NCBI GenBank assembly: GCA_024500155.1
Contig: CM044869.1
Span: 45,835,898-45,899,897 of the forward strand
DNA from: Chenopodium formosanum
Lineage: Eukaryota > Streptophyta > Magnoliopsida > Caryophyllales > Amaranthaceae
DNA: 64,000 bases
Reading direction: 5' to 3'
Of the stretch, positions 21,290-32,050 are shown one piece after another. The notes below the pieces were generated by a model. The model did no database searches. It worked only from the letters and a program-made list of their open reading frames with translations, and was not told the DNA's origin. A program made the translations under genes and the position numbers. Position 1 is the first letter of the stretch; every line of letters begins with the position of its first letter.

Positions 21290-22327
21290 AAAGGTATCAT
21301 AAAACTGCAAAGTCTGCGGATGTAGGTCCAGCCTATCTTGGCTCAGCCTGCTGAGACTCCTGCCGCTGCGGCTGCTACAACGACGAATCAACCTTGTACG
21401 TCCCATCGACTGTGAAGGGGGCAAGTGTCGGCGTACCCTAACCAGGTGGTCTCATCGCCACACCCTCAAAAAAAGAGCCAGAGTCGTCCAAGACAACAGT
21501 GTGATCCGACCCCTCTCGCCCGTCCCGGTTCTCAACCGAGGTATGACAATGTTGCGATCTCCCTCCTACCCTCTGGCCTCGAGCGAGTATGAGTCGGAGG
21601 AACAGGCTAAAAGGAAACAGTAAGTCAAGTCAATAAAAGAAACAAAAGGCAAACGCAATACAAGATAAGAGACATACCTCTGTCGCACCACCATCCCGAC
21701 GGCATGATGCCTGATGGCTCAACATCACCAGCTGATAGCGAAAGGCGTCCATAGCTCTCGCCATCCTCGTCATCACCTTGCGAGTAAACTGCAAAAGAAA
21801 AAGATTAGAAACAATCAAAATATACATACAGATGGAAACAGGAGATAAACCTACCTAAGTTTGACGTCGAGGGATCGATCTCTCCATTAGACGTCACTCC
21901 TCAGGAGCCAGAGGAATCATCTCCTCGACCGGCCCATAAGACCCCTGATAGGTGATGGACATGGTCGGAGGTACAAACTCTGCAGCCTCTGCAGCAACCT
22001 GCGAAAATAAAATTCCAACCAATAAGCATCGTTGGGGGCTACCAAAAGATAAACCAAAAGATGAAAAACACACCTCCGCTTCCTCTGATATGGATGGTGG
22101 TGGAGCCAACCGTGGAAAAAGCCTCTTAGCATAGTACTGGTTCGGGGGGCTGAACCTCTGCCAATCAACGCTAGCTAGCGATGTATCCATATGAGTCCGA
22201 AGACTTGCACGGTCCATCATATGCGCTGGAGGACGAGTTGCAACGATGAAAAACGTGGACGAGTGTTGAATAGCAACTCTCTCGCCCATATACACCACAT
22301 CATTATACGTCCCCTAGAAATAGCGCC

Positions 22328-24435
22328 TGTAGGCGTCGTTCGAAGTGCGCCTACGTTAAGCATGTGGTGAATATTCTTGGAAGAGGAAGTGAGAATTGAC
22401 GTATACGATTAGGGACAAATAAAGTAGGGAGCCGCCAACAAGTTTTTTAAGGAACTTGTAAACCGTTCACGGGTCATAAAAGGCAACCACGATTAAGGGA
22501 CAACCAAAGGCAACAACGATTGACCCATGAAGGTTACACCCCATTCATAATCCATGAGATTACTAACTCCATATGGTTCGGAACCACGAAAGGAGGATTG
22601 AGGATGATGGTACGAAGTGAGTCATGGAGTCACATTCGCCGGTATTGGCCTCTACTCGATTCTTATAGTGAAAAGTGATTTCTGGGATCTCAAAGGCATG
22701 CAAACAAAGATTCAATTTGCTCCAAACTATTATTTGGCTAAATTGGTTGAATATTAATGAAACATATAATTCTAAAATATTGTGACCACTTGATTTAATA
22801 ACAAGATTAAAAAGGAACCTAAACCAGTCATCCAAATTATCTTATTAGGCGTGATTTTCAATTACATATTCCCTTTAAACATGCAATATGGTGATTAATA
22901 AATATATAATAGAATAAACATTAATATTGGAAGCAATTTAACAATAAATTGTTAGTCAAATCAAATATAAATTAACCTAATCATGATACTAGCAATATAA
23001 AAATAAAATAAGTAATTAAATTAAAAAATTTCTCACATTACGCGCATTCCTTTAAAATTGCTACATCATGAATAAACTGTTAGTAACTTCAATAAAATAT
23101 AAATCAAATTAAAATAAAATAAAATTAAAAGTAGAGTTGATTTGGTCCAAACCCTCATTCAATTATACCTTTCACGCCTTGGTTTAAGGACAGAACCTCG
23201 GGTTAAGTATGGACTCCTTGGAGTGCTTAAGGAAGGAATGATGCATATAGGAATATAAGTTTAAGGCTTAGAGTATGAGAGAGAGAAGAGAATGATTTTT
23301 TAGTGTAGAAGAAAGGAAGAGAGAATGATTTGGTGCCCTGAACCGTAGAAAGGAGGGGGTATTTATAGAGAAAATGAGTAGAGGGAACACACTGAACCCT
23401 AAAAAAGATAAAACCCTACAAAAAGATGTCGCGACACGGCAAAATATGTTGTGACACGGGAGAATTTAGCGCGACGCGGGAAAACAGCAGCCCTAAAAAG
23501 GATAAAACGCGTTCAGGTTTACGCGGAGAAAACACGGGAAAATCCCGTGACACGGCACATGTACGGTAACACCACAGAAAATGACGTGACGCGGCAATGT
23601 CCACTGTGGCGCGGCACGCGGCGCCGTGTCACGGTGTAAAATTTTCCAGATTTAAGTCCAAGGAAATTCCCGTGTTCACGGTATGTGTACCGTGACACGG
23701 CAGAAAATGTCGTGACGCGGCAAAGTCCATCGTGGCGCGGCACGTGGCGCCGAGTCACAGTGTACTTTTTTTCGAAATGCGTGAGGCATTGCAGAAGGTA
23801 CACAAAAAATTCACCGTGACACGGTGTGGAGTACTGTGTCACGGCAACAAGCACCGTGCCACGTCACTTCTTGCCGCGTCGTGGCATTTTAGCTGCTGCG
23901 CGGTAATTCCAGTTTTTTTATGTGTTTCTAAAACTATGATAACTTTTGATCCGTAACTTAAGATAAGGCATATAATATATAATTGGAAATATTATCAAGT
24001 CTAATTTCCAAACCAATTGGAATCAGGTCAAAATCATTTGTAGATTTTAAGATATGGTCGTTTTAGTGAAAGGGTGTCGATTTTGGGCCGAGTTTAGTAT
24101 TTTGCTCATATCTTCTTCGTTTTAAATCGGAATTGGGCTTATGATATATTGTTAGAAAGCTTATTTCAAGGCCTCTCCAACTAAATAATAATTGGATCAA
24201 AATTATAGGTCCATAAAATCATTTTCTCTCGGTTTTGTGATGTGGACACGAAAAGAGGAAAACTAGTTATGGTGTAGGGAAATGAGCTAGGAAATGGATT
24301 GGTTTATGAAATGTATTGAATGGAAACATGGATTTAAGAACTCCAAAGATTAAATATTCAACCCGACCAATAATGTCGGTGAAAGGTTGTTCATCATCGG
24401 GTTTGGTTTTGGGGAGACATTTTTAGGTGTCTACA
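22328..24435 (-). mobile_element. Solo LTR of a Tat-type element inserted in antisense gene 2
   Basis: On the minus strand it starts TGTAGACACC...CCAAAACCAAACCC and ends CGACGCCTACA. Both edges match the 3' LTR at 27440 (TGTAGACAAC..., ...CTACA). The GTTCACGGG / TGTAAACCGTTCAC block near 22460 and the GGTTACACCCC block also match that LTR family in inverse orientation. Flanks are GCGCC (22323-22327) and GCACC (24436-24440), a 5-bp target duplication with one substitution. No internal sequence is present, so it arose by LTR-LTR recombination. Confidence 0.85.
23360..23890 (-). promoter_or_regulatory. Solo-LTR promoter with expanded GC-rich motif array
   Basis: Minus-strand TATAAATA lies at 23367-23360. 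From 23427 to about 23890 there are many variants of a GTCGCGACACGGC / CGTGACGCGGC / CGTGACACGG motif at about 20-bp steps. It is a derived form of the TCGCGCCGCGA clusters at the same position (about 60 bp from TATA) in related LTRs. Within it, about 23559-23637 is duplicated at about 23678-23763. Confidence 0.6.
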
Positions 24436-25657
24436 GCACCGCTGAGCTGTATACTGAATAGCCCGCACAAGAACGTCCAATCCGACCCATGGGTGGAAAA
24501 CAGGCTCAGGATCCTGTAAAAAGAGATATCCATAAGACAGAGTCCCACAAAGAGGAGCAAACGGAAATAATAGTAATAATTCATACCGCTAGAAGCAACT
24601 CTCGCACAAGTTCGGTAGCAACCATGCCAGGATAACAGCCTCCCCAACTAGCAGCAATGGGGAGCCCTCGAGGCAAAGACCTAGCTGGAGACAAGGTAGG
24701 AAAGTACTCGTAGAACCAAACCTGTAATAACAGGGAAGGATTAGCAAAAGCTAGCTATCACGAAACAATTAATTTTATTAGAGGAAAGTATACATCTACG
24801 ATCCTCAAGAAACTAGAGAGGGTGATCTCCTCACCATAGCTCCGATGGCGAAAGGCGAGTCACAATCCAAGTAGGAAGTCAGCATAGGCCAAGCTGGCCC
24901 AGTCAAAGTCCGACCTATTTAATATCGCAAAGAGCAGGGAGGTAGTAAAGCAACGCTCGGCTACCCTTGTCAAGGGAGAAACTCCCTGACAGAGGAATCA
25001 GAACAAAGATGCGCACCCGCTGCTCCATGGTAGTCGCATCATCTCAGGAGGCCACCACTAGCAAAGACCGGCGGATAGATCGACCACTCATCTGTACCGA
25101 CCTAAACTTAGCACGAGCTCAGAGAGCGATAGGACCTAGCAGCTCGTCCACCTCTGGCAAGGAAAGAGTAAGGTCCCTACAAAGAGGAACAACAGTCGAC
25201 CGGAACTCTAATCCGGTGATGACAGAAAAGTCGAGGGGAGTAATCGTCATCTCACCCCAAGGAAAATGAAACGTGTTGTGGTGTCCCAAAAGAACTCCAC
25301 CAGGGCCCGAACAAGGAAACGACTCGACTCCAAAGAGTGAAGCGCCTGCGTAGTCTGGAGCAGAGGAGTCAAGCCGCATGACTCCCAAAGCGTGAGCAGC
25401 TCCACGTTGTTGCGAAAGTAGGTTTCGTACAGATGCCCAATGTCACTGTTGCCTGAGCCATGGCAACGAACTCGATTATTGATAATACCACGCCGAACGC
25501 GCTCCGAAATGTGAAAGGTGGGCGCGAAGTACTGTGTACGTCCATCCCACTCAGGGAACTTCCCAAGACTAGTGGACGTACCCTCGTCTGCATCGATGGG
25601 CTCGTCCTCTCAGTGAGCTCCACGAGAGCGTGAGCCGGAACCACGACGTCGAGACAT

Positions 25658-26299
25658 ACTAATTATGTTCCAAACATAAAAATCATAAATTAAAGGGTTC
25701 TATAGTATCTAAGGTTCGCTTAGCCGCATGATACTATGTTCGTCAAAAAACAGAGTATGTAGTATTAAAATAGAGCATGTTTTTGGTTCAAGAAATAACA
25801 GCATTTCTGAGAAATCAAACAATTTCTTACAATATTATAGCAAGTATTGTGACAAATTAAGCACAAAGAGCAAGCAAAAACATGAAGAACAAGCTACATT
25901 TTGTTCACGAACTCATGGTCCTCAACAATGGCAAATCGTTAGTTTCTTCACCAAATTGAGTCAAACAAGTCTCAAAACACTCCCAAGGTAATATACATAC
26001 ATAAACAAGTAATTTCATGGCAAGAAATTTTGACAAACAAAGAAAAACAAGCAAGTTCATTTTCGGATTTTCCGAAAATTCGCAAAGAACCTGCACAAAA
26101 TTCTTCCAAAATGAGAGGAGTTTGAGCAAAACATACATAGATCGCCAAACTAGAGATCGAGAGCGTCGATTTGCAACAAATTTGAGCGAATTTGGTTAAG
26201 AAATGAGCAAAATGAAGTTTCGAGCGAAACTTGGTGCGAAATGAGGCAAACAGCGAAAAAGGAAGAAGAAGGGGTTTTATTCCAGAAAACGCGACTCTA
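25658..26299 (-). other. Probable leader of antisense gene 2
   Basis: About 0.64 kb between the motif cluster at 26300-26348 and the ATG at 25657 on the minus strand. It has no convincing coding sequence and could be 5' UTR, possibly with an intron. ORFs here on both strands look like chance. Confidence 0.35.
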
Positions 26300-26348
26300 T
26301 CGCGCCGCGATAAAATTATCACGTCGTGACAGATCTGTCGCACCGCGA
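26300..26348 (-). promoter_or_regulatory. Three 11-bp quasi-palindromes at 19-bp steps near antisense gene 2
   Basis: TCGCGCCGCGA 26300-26310, TCACGTCGTGA 26319-26329 and TCGCACCGCGA 26338-26348, with a degraded fourth copy near 26357. On the minus strand an AATAAAAC sequence lies about 20 bp downstream (near 26280), and CTATTTATGGGG lies upstream near 26435. Which one, if either, is the TATA box is uncertain. Confidence 0.5.
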
Positions 26349-26559
26349 CAGGCCTGGCGTGTCGCAATGGCACTTGGAGACACGCGTCGGCTCTCCTTTC
26401 TTCAGCGATGTAATTCTAAGGCCCCATAAATAGCTTATGTGGACTTTAATCAACATTTTGGGTTCCATGGTACGCCAGTTATCCCCTATAAGAAAATTGA
26501 CATGATTAGTAGTCGGCTCGATTACAATCGCAATAAGTGATCGGCCGGATGACGGTCAT

Positions 26560-27190
26560 CTCACTTTACTTAAGCGCCTAAGTATTGGCTCATCACAAGC
26601 ACTGAGGTATTGGTTTACAAGCAAACGTAAGCGCCAAAGTACCGGCTCACTACAGCTACAAACGCGCCAAGGTATTGGCACCACAAAAGCACAAGCAAAG
26701 CAAATCACATCAAGCATTCAAGAAACTGAGAATCACAAGGTAACGAGATCTTCGACGACTGTCACTAAGATGTAAAAGATGTCAAAAATGATCGAGTCGA
26801 GGTATAGACGAGATTTTGGAGACAGTTACGAGCAGCGGTCTTCGACGATGTCCCGAGATACATAAGAGATTGTCTGCAGCGACGAAGCAATGCCGTGGTG
26901 AGGTACAGCCACAACACTGAAGATGACAAAGCATGGTCACCTTCGACGATGTCCCGAGGTACAGGGGAGATTGTCTACAGCGATGAGGTACTGCCGTGGC
27001 GAGGTACCGCCACACCAATTGGAGATAGCTACAAGCAGAGACCTTCGACGATGTTCCCTAGCTTGAGGAGGATTGTCACAACAAAATTGAAGATGGATAC
27101 AAACAGCGGTCTTCGACGATGCTCTTTATGATGTGAGGATTGTCACAGCAAATGAAGATAGTGAAGCACTATTACCTTCAGATGGCACGA
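26560..27190 (+). repeat. Degenerate tandem repeats before the PPT of the Tat element
   Basis: Two families. At about 26570-26690 a GCGCCAAGGTATTGGC-like motif recurs every 40-60 bp. At 26751-27190 TTCGACGATG begins units of about 100 bp (26841, 26942, 27043, then shorter steps at 27112 and about 27175), with internal blocks GAGATTGTC and GGTACNGCCAC. Variable tandem repeats between the last gene and the 3' LTR are known in Tat/Ogre elements. Confidence 0.75.
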
Positions 27191-27424
27191 GGCACTGTGG
27201 AGGTCATCACAACAAAATACAGCAACAAAATCAGTTACTTTAGAGACGTGTACTCGACGGTGCAAGATACGCATTTCTAACTCTCTTATCGGTTCAACTA
27301 ATGCTAGTTTGCAGGTATCGGCATTACAAGAATGATTTAGGATTGCATAACGTTCTGAATCATTCTCCGTACCTATCGCTACTTTGCCTTTAGTTTTCGA
27401 AACTTACGTTTCTCTAAACTCTGT

Positions 27425-27439
27425 CAAAGTGGGGGCTTC
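27425..27439 (+). other. Polypurine tract of the Tat element
   Basis: CAAAGTGGGGGCTTC directly precedes the TGTAGACA start of the 3' LTR. The purine run AAAGTGGGGG is the expected plus-strand primer site. Confidence 0.75.
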
Positions 27440-29351
27440 TGTAGACAACTGATTGTGTCTCTCCAAAAACCAAACCCAGTGATGAGTCTTTTCACGTCAT
27501 TTGATTATCAAACGAAGTGAAATGTGAAAAAGTCCTGTGATTCCCCTGTTTTAAATTAAAATACTTCTTTCTATTTTCGAAAATACTTCTTTTCGTATCC
27601 TATTTATGAAAAACTTCCAATCCAATTTAGTTTGGTCCATAATATGGGTCCAATAATTGTGTAGTTGAATGGGGAGAGAAAAGACCTTTCTAATGATACA
27701 TTATAAGCCCAATTCCGATGAATAATGAGGAAGTTATGGCAAAAATATTAAATTGGATATTAAATTGGATATTAAAAGAGTTTTATGGGCGACCCAATGA
27801 TCAAGTGGAGGGTCCATTAATTATCATTCCTAAAGTCATTAGGGATTACTTTAATTTTCTAGATTAATCTAGAAGGTTATTTTAAGTTCTAAAGAGATTA
27901 GGATTAATAATTATATTTTTATATATTTTAGAAAAGATAAAGAGTTTTAGTTAAAATAAAACAAGTGTTTTAAGAAGGTTTAAATCTGATTTTTAATGAT
28001 AAATTCGGACTCTAATTATCCAAATTTATTGGAAAAAGGACTTTGTACGACGAAATATTATCCCGCGGCACCATCGCGTTGCGACAGGTCCATCACGCCG
28101 CGATAGGCCTGTCGCACTGCGATGGGAGCAGTTTTACTTCGATTGGAATTCGATCTTCTCTGATCGTTTCTGGATGTTTTTCTCTATAAATAGGGTCGTA
28201 TTTCTTCGTTTTCAATTATTAACAATCATCTTTCTATTCTCTCTCTTTAAAAGCTAGAAGCTTATTCTTTCTCTCTCTTTCTAAGCCTTACCTTATCAAA
28301 ATACAACATTTGTCCATCATGAGACTTAGACACATTGCCTTTGCCCTAGACGTGAAAGGTTGATAATTTCTGAGGGTTTGGTCCCAAATCTAATTTCAAT
28401 TAATATTATTTTTATTGTCTGTTTTAATACTTTTATTGAAGTTATAAATGTGTGTATTATTTTAATAGAAAAAGATACGAGGCAACAAAGTAAGTAGTTT
28501 TATTGTTATATATCTTTAGAAGGCATGCTTAGATTATTTTAATTCCTAGTATCATGTTATGATGTCTTTATGATTCCTAGTATCATGTTTAGGGTATTAA
28601 CTAATATTTCTAATATCATGTATGTTTCTAGTATCATGCTTAGGTTGCTTCCTGTTTTCTTCTATCATGATAGTATCATGTTAGGGATAAAGCTTTGATT
28701 TTTAATGTTTAGTGACATGCTAGGATTTGTTATTAATCATGTTAGTATCCCATGCCTAGGATCTTGCTAATAATATTATTATGCTTTGATTGAGATTATT
28801 ATGATGATGATGATTTGTTGTATCAATATTATGTTGCTTGATATTATCGTTATTGCTTGATCATGCCCTCTCTTGCAGGTTTAAAGGGAATTTGTGCCTG
28901 AAATCGCGCTTAATAAGATAATTAATAATTTTGTTTAGGCTAATGTGATTTTAATTCAAGTGATCGCCAATAATAGATTTGTTTGTGCATTAATAATCAA
29001 CCAACATAGAGTAAACAGGTTTAGGATTAATATATTGATTGTATGTTAGTCAGAAAGCGCACATGAATATGAGAAGAATAAAGTAGAGGCCTATTTAGGG
29101 CAGGTTCAATCTCTTTTAGGTTGGATTTGTACCTTCACCCCCGAATATCCAGTCATGGTTCCGGACCACTATGGAGATAGCGATCTCATGGATCGTGAAG
29201 GGGTGTAACCTTCGCCCTGTGAACGGTTTACAAGTTCCTAAAACTTGTTGGCGACTCTTTTGCTATAGCTTCCTTTCCTTTGAACGCCACCATGCTTAAG
29301 TGTATGATCATAGTGGGGCTCAAGTGTGGGATGCTTGAAATATTCCCTACA
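27440..29351 (+). mobile_element. 3' LTR of the Tat-lineage element
   Basis: Starts TGTAGACAACTG after the PPT and ends ATTCCCTACA. The last ~1.24 kb matches the truncated 5' LTR. The TATA box is at 28185-28192, with three quasi-palindromes upstream at 28074, 28093 and 28112. Downstream is a CTCTCTC leader and several repeats of TAGTATCATG. A 5-bp duplication cannot be tested because the 5' edge of the element is lost. Confidence 0.9.
28074..28192 (+). promoter_or_regulatory. 3' LTR promoter: three quasi-palindromes plus TATA
   Basis: TCGCGTTGCGA 28074-28084, TCACGCCGCGA 28093-28103 and TCGCACTGCGA 28112-28122 at exact 19-bp steps, then TATAAATA 28185-28192 (gap 62 bp). Confidence 0.7.

Positions 29352-29402
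<51 letters not shown>
29352..29402. repeat. (AAT)n microsatellite abutting the LTR end
   Basis: About 17 AAT trinucleotides begin at the base after the 3' LTR terminal CTACA. Confidence 0.95.
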
Positions 29403-29403
<1 letters not shown>

Positions 29404-29738
29404 GAAAGTACATCGTCTTGTATCCCTGTAGTAGAAGCTATGGTGAAATATAAAATCCCATAACTTCCCCAGGCTCGTATGTTCATACTCAAGGTATATA
29501 CATTCTAAGAGTTTTGGTGCGTATTATTTTACACTTTACGTGATTTATTAATTTAGCATGCGATGAATCCAAATAATCAATCAAGAATAACAAACACAAC
29601 AATAATCAATACATCCTTCCATTTCTTGAATTAATTAGAGAGCACATACAATTTATTTTAATTAAGGTTCCTTGTCTAGTTTTCTGCACAAGATTGCACT
29701 ATTACGTCTTTGGTGCATAAAATTCACTAATAAACTTC
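29403..29738. other. Short intergenic sequence, nothing recognised
   Basis: No feature seen. It lies between the (AAT)n tract and the CACTA element, and may be the continuation of the sequence found beyond 41799, into which the CACTA element inserted. Confidence 0.35.
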
Positions 29739-29999
29739 CTTCACTACAAGAAAACAACTCGTTTCCGACGGAAGCGTAATTCCGTCGGACGGAAAATTCA
29801 AAATTTCCGACGGATTTATTTTTTCGATAATTTCGACGAATTCAAAAAATCTGTTGAAATCCGTTGGAAAATTTCGACGGAATATAAATCTGTTGGAATA
29901 TATGTAAATTTCTGACAAAATATTCCATCATAAATTAAAATTTTGACGGATCTATATTCCGTCGGAATTTTTCGACGAAAAAAAATCCTTTCTATACCT

Positions 30000-30660
30000 T
30001 TAAATCTCGCGCCATCTATTCCTCTAAAAAAAAGAAAGAAAAACCTCCTCTGTCACTATCTCTCTCCTCCTCTTCTCTTTCTCTATTTTCCTCTTCCTCG
30101 CTTCTCTTTTTCTCATGCCTCTATTCCATCTCCTCAGCTCCTCTCGTTCTCGAATTTCTCTTTCCTCTTCTTCCTCACTTATCTATTTCTCCCGCCTTTT
30201 CTCTTCTCTTTCTCTCTCCTCTTTTTCCTCTCCTTTCTTTCCTTCTCTTTCTCAAGCCTTTCTTTCCCTCTTTCTCATGGTCTCTTTCTCTTTCCATGGT
30301 CTTTCATTCAATTTCATGGTTTATGATCGAATTTGGCCGTATTAAACCAAATTCGAGGTGAAATTAAAAGCCTATGTCGATATCAAAGGTATGTTTTCTT
30401 GTTTTTAATTTTCTTTCTTTTTTTGTTTGATTCTGGGTTGTGGTTGTCGTTTTCGGCGCCCATGGTAGGCAGTTTTAGGTGGGTGGTGGGGTGGTTCGCT
30501 TAGAATGGGTTTAGTTTGGGTGGTTTTAGATCTAGGTTTAGTTGAAGTTAAGTTTATGTTTAGTTCGGTGGTTTTAGATCTGGGTTTAGTTGGAGTGGTT
30601 TTAGATCTGGGTTTAGTTTGGGGGGGTTAGGGTTAGGTGGGGTAAGTTAAGGTGGTGGGT
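30000..30660 (+). other. CACTA interior: CT-rich leader-like and G-rich sequence
   Basis: A strongly CT-rich stretch (about 30025-30300) resembles a plant 5' UTR and is followed by an AAAGGTATGTTTTCTTG donor-like site near 30388. G-rich sequence with recurring GTTTAG(T)TTGGGTGGTTTTAGATCTGG units comes next (about 30500-30620). It may be a captured gene 5' end. Translated ORFs here are low-complexity and not convincing. Confidence 0.35.
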
Positions 30661-31781
30661 CTGGTTCAGTTAATTAAGGGGAGTGGTGGGTGTAGGGAAT
30701 TTTTCAAACTCAACTTTGGCATCCAAAAGGAAGGAAGGTAGAGATAAAAGAATCGCCAACAAGTTTTAGGAACTTGTAAACCATTCACGGGTGTAAAGGT
30801 TACACCCCATTCACGATCATGGAGATCGCTAACTCCATGCTGGTCAAGAACCATGATTGAATATTCGGGGATAATGGTATGAATCCAACCTAAAAGAGAT
30901 TATTGAACCTGCCCTAAATCGACCTCTACTTGATTCTTATGATATTCATGTGCGCTTTTCGATCAACATACATTCATCAAATTAAGCCTAAGCATATTAT
31001 CTACGGTGGTTGATTATTAAATGCCCAAATAAATCTATTATTAGTGATCACTTGAATTAAAATCATATTAGGCCTAAATAAAATTATTAATTATTTTATT
31101 AAGCGTGATTTCAAGTACAAATTCTCTTTTAACCTGCAGAAAGGGCGTGATTAAGCAATAGTAATAAATCATGAATAATCAAGCAACATATGACAAATAC
31201 AACAATCATCATCATAACATCATCAAAACATGATCGATAGCAAGATCCTAAGCATGATACTAAACGGATTAATAACAAATCCTTGCATTTCACTAATAAT
31301 CAAGATCAAATAAAGTTTTAGCCTAAACATGATGCTAATAAATAGAATCAACATGATATTATAAATATTAGTTAACACTCTAAACATGATACTAGAAACG
31401 TGATATTAAAAATATTAGTTAATACCCTAAACATGATACTAAGAATTAGAATAATATTCTAAGCATGATTTTTATATCAAAATCAAAGAACAATAATTAA
31501 GGAGATCGAATCACTTACTTTGATGCCTCGCATTTCTTTCTATCAAAACAATACATATGTTAGTAAAATTAAAGAAATATTAAACCAAATAAATAAATCA
31601 AATATGTATTGAAATATAGATTTTGGGACCAAACGCTCAAAACTATCAACTTTTCACGTCGAGGTCGAAGACAACGTTGAGAAGGGTTAGGAGTAATCAA
31701 ATCTCATGAAGGACGCATGGTGTTTGATTAAGGAATATCAAGGATGCCTATTTGGGATGTGTTTAGGCTAAGGCTAAGAAC

Positions 31782-31783
<2 letters not shown>

Positions 31784-31854
<71 letters not shown>
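31784..31854. repeat. (GA)n microsatellite in the LTR leader
   Basis: About 71 bp of uninterrupted GA, i.e. a CT tract on the LTR sense (minus) strand. It lies where related LTRs have a short TCTCTCTCT leader, so it looks like an expansion of that leader. Confidence 0.97.
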
Positions 31855-31859
<5 letters not shown>

Positions 31860-31931
31860 GAGAGGGTATTGATGATGATTGTTGGTGATCAAGCTTGTTG
31901 ATGATTGAAAACGGGGTGAAACGACCTCTGC

Positions 31932-32050
31932 TTATAAAGGAAAAATAGGATCGAAGAATCACAAAAGAGTCAGAATCCAAATCGGAATAAAAAAGGTTTC
32001 ATCGCGGCGCGATAGGAGTATCGCGGCGCGATGGAACTATCATGGCGCGA
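31932..32050 (-). promoter_or_regulatory. Solo-LTR promoter: three quasi-palindromes plus TATA
   Basis: TCGCGGCGCGA at 32002-32012 and 32021-32031 and TCATGGCGCGA at 32040-32050, 19-bp steps. Minus-strand TTTATAAG lies at about 31938-31932, some 64 bp from the nearest motif. Confidence 0.7.

Larger units (their letters stand above)
21290..25657 (-). pseudogene. Antisense gene 2 of the Tat element (plant mobile domain), with introns
   Basis: Minus strand from ATG 25657: MSRRRGSGSRSRGAH (stop next codon), then FPEWDGRTQYFAPTFHISER, a frameshift near 25270, and TFHFPWGEMTITPLDFSVIT, the core plant-mobile-domain motif (FxLPWGEMTITL in host genes). Further stops occur near 25125. Introns with GT-AG edges fit the reading: 24799-24722, then exon VWFYEYFPTLSPARSLPRGL; 24586-24514, then exon DPEPVFHPWVGLDVLVRAIQ; 22073-21999; and probably two more near 21790 and 21620. 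A solo LTR (22328-24435) splits one exon. The last exon is Arg-rich and degenerate, so its end near 21290 is approximate. Role unknown. Confidence 0.7.

Noticed and set aside
29228..29492. Poly-Leu / poly-Ile minus-strand ORFs
   Set aside because: Translations of the (AAT)n microsatellite.
29943..30345. Ser/Phe/Leu-rich ORFs in the CACTA element
   Set aside because: Pure translation of a CT-rich stretch; no domain or codon signal.
31774..31980. Ser-Leu repeat ORF
   Set aside because: Translation of the (GA)n tract.
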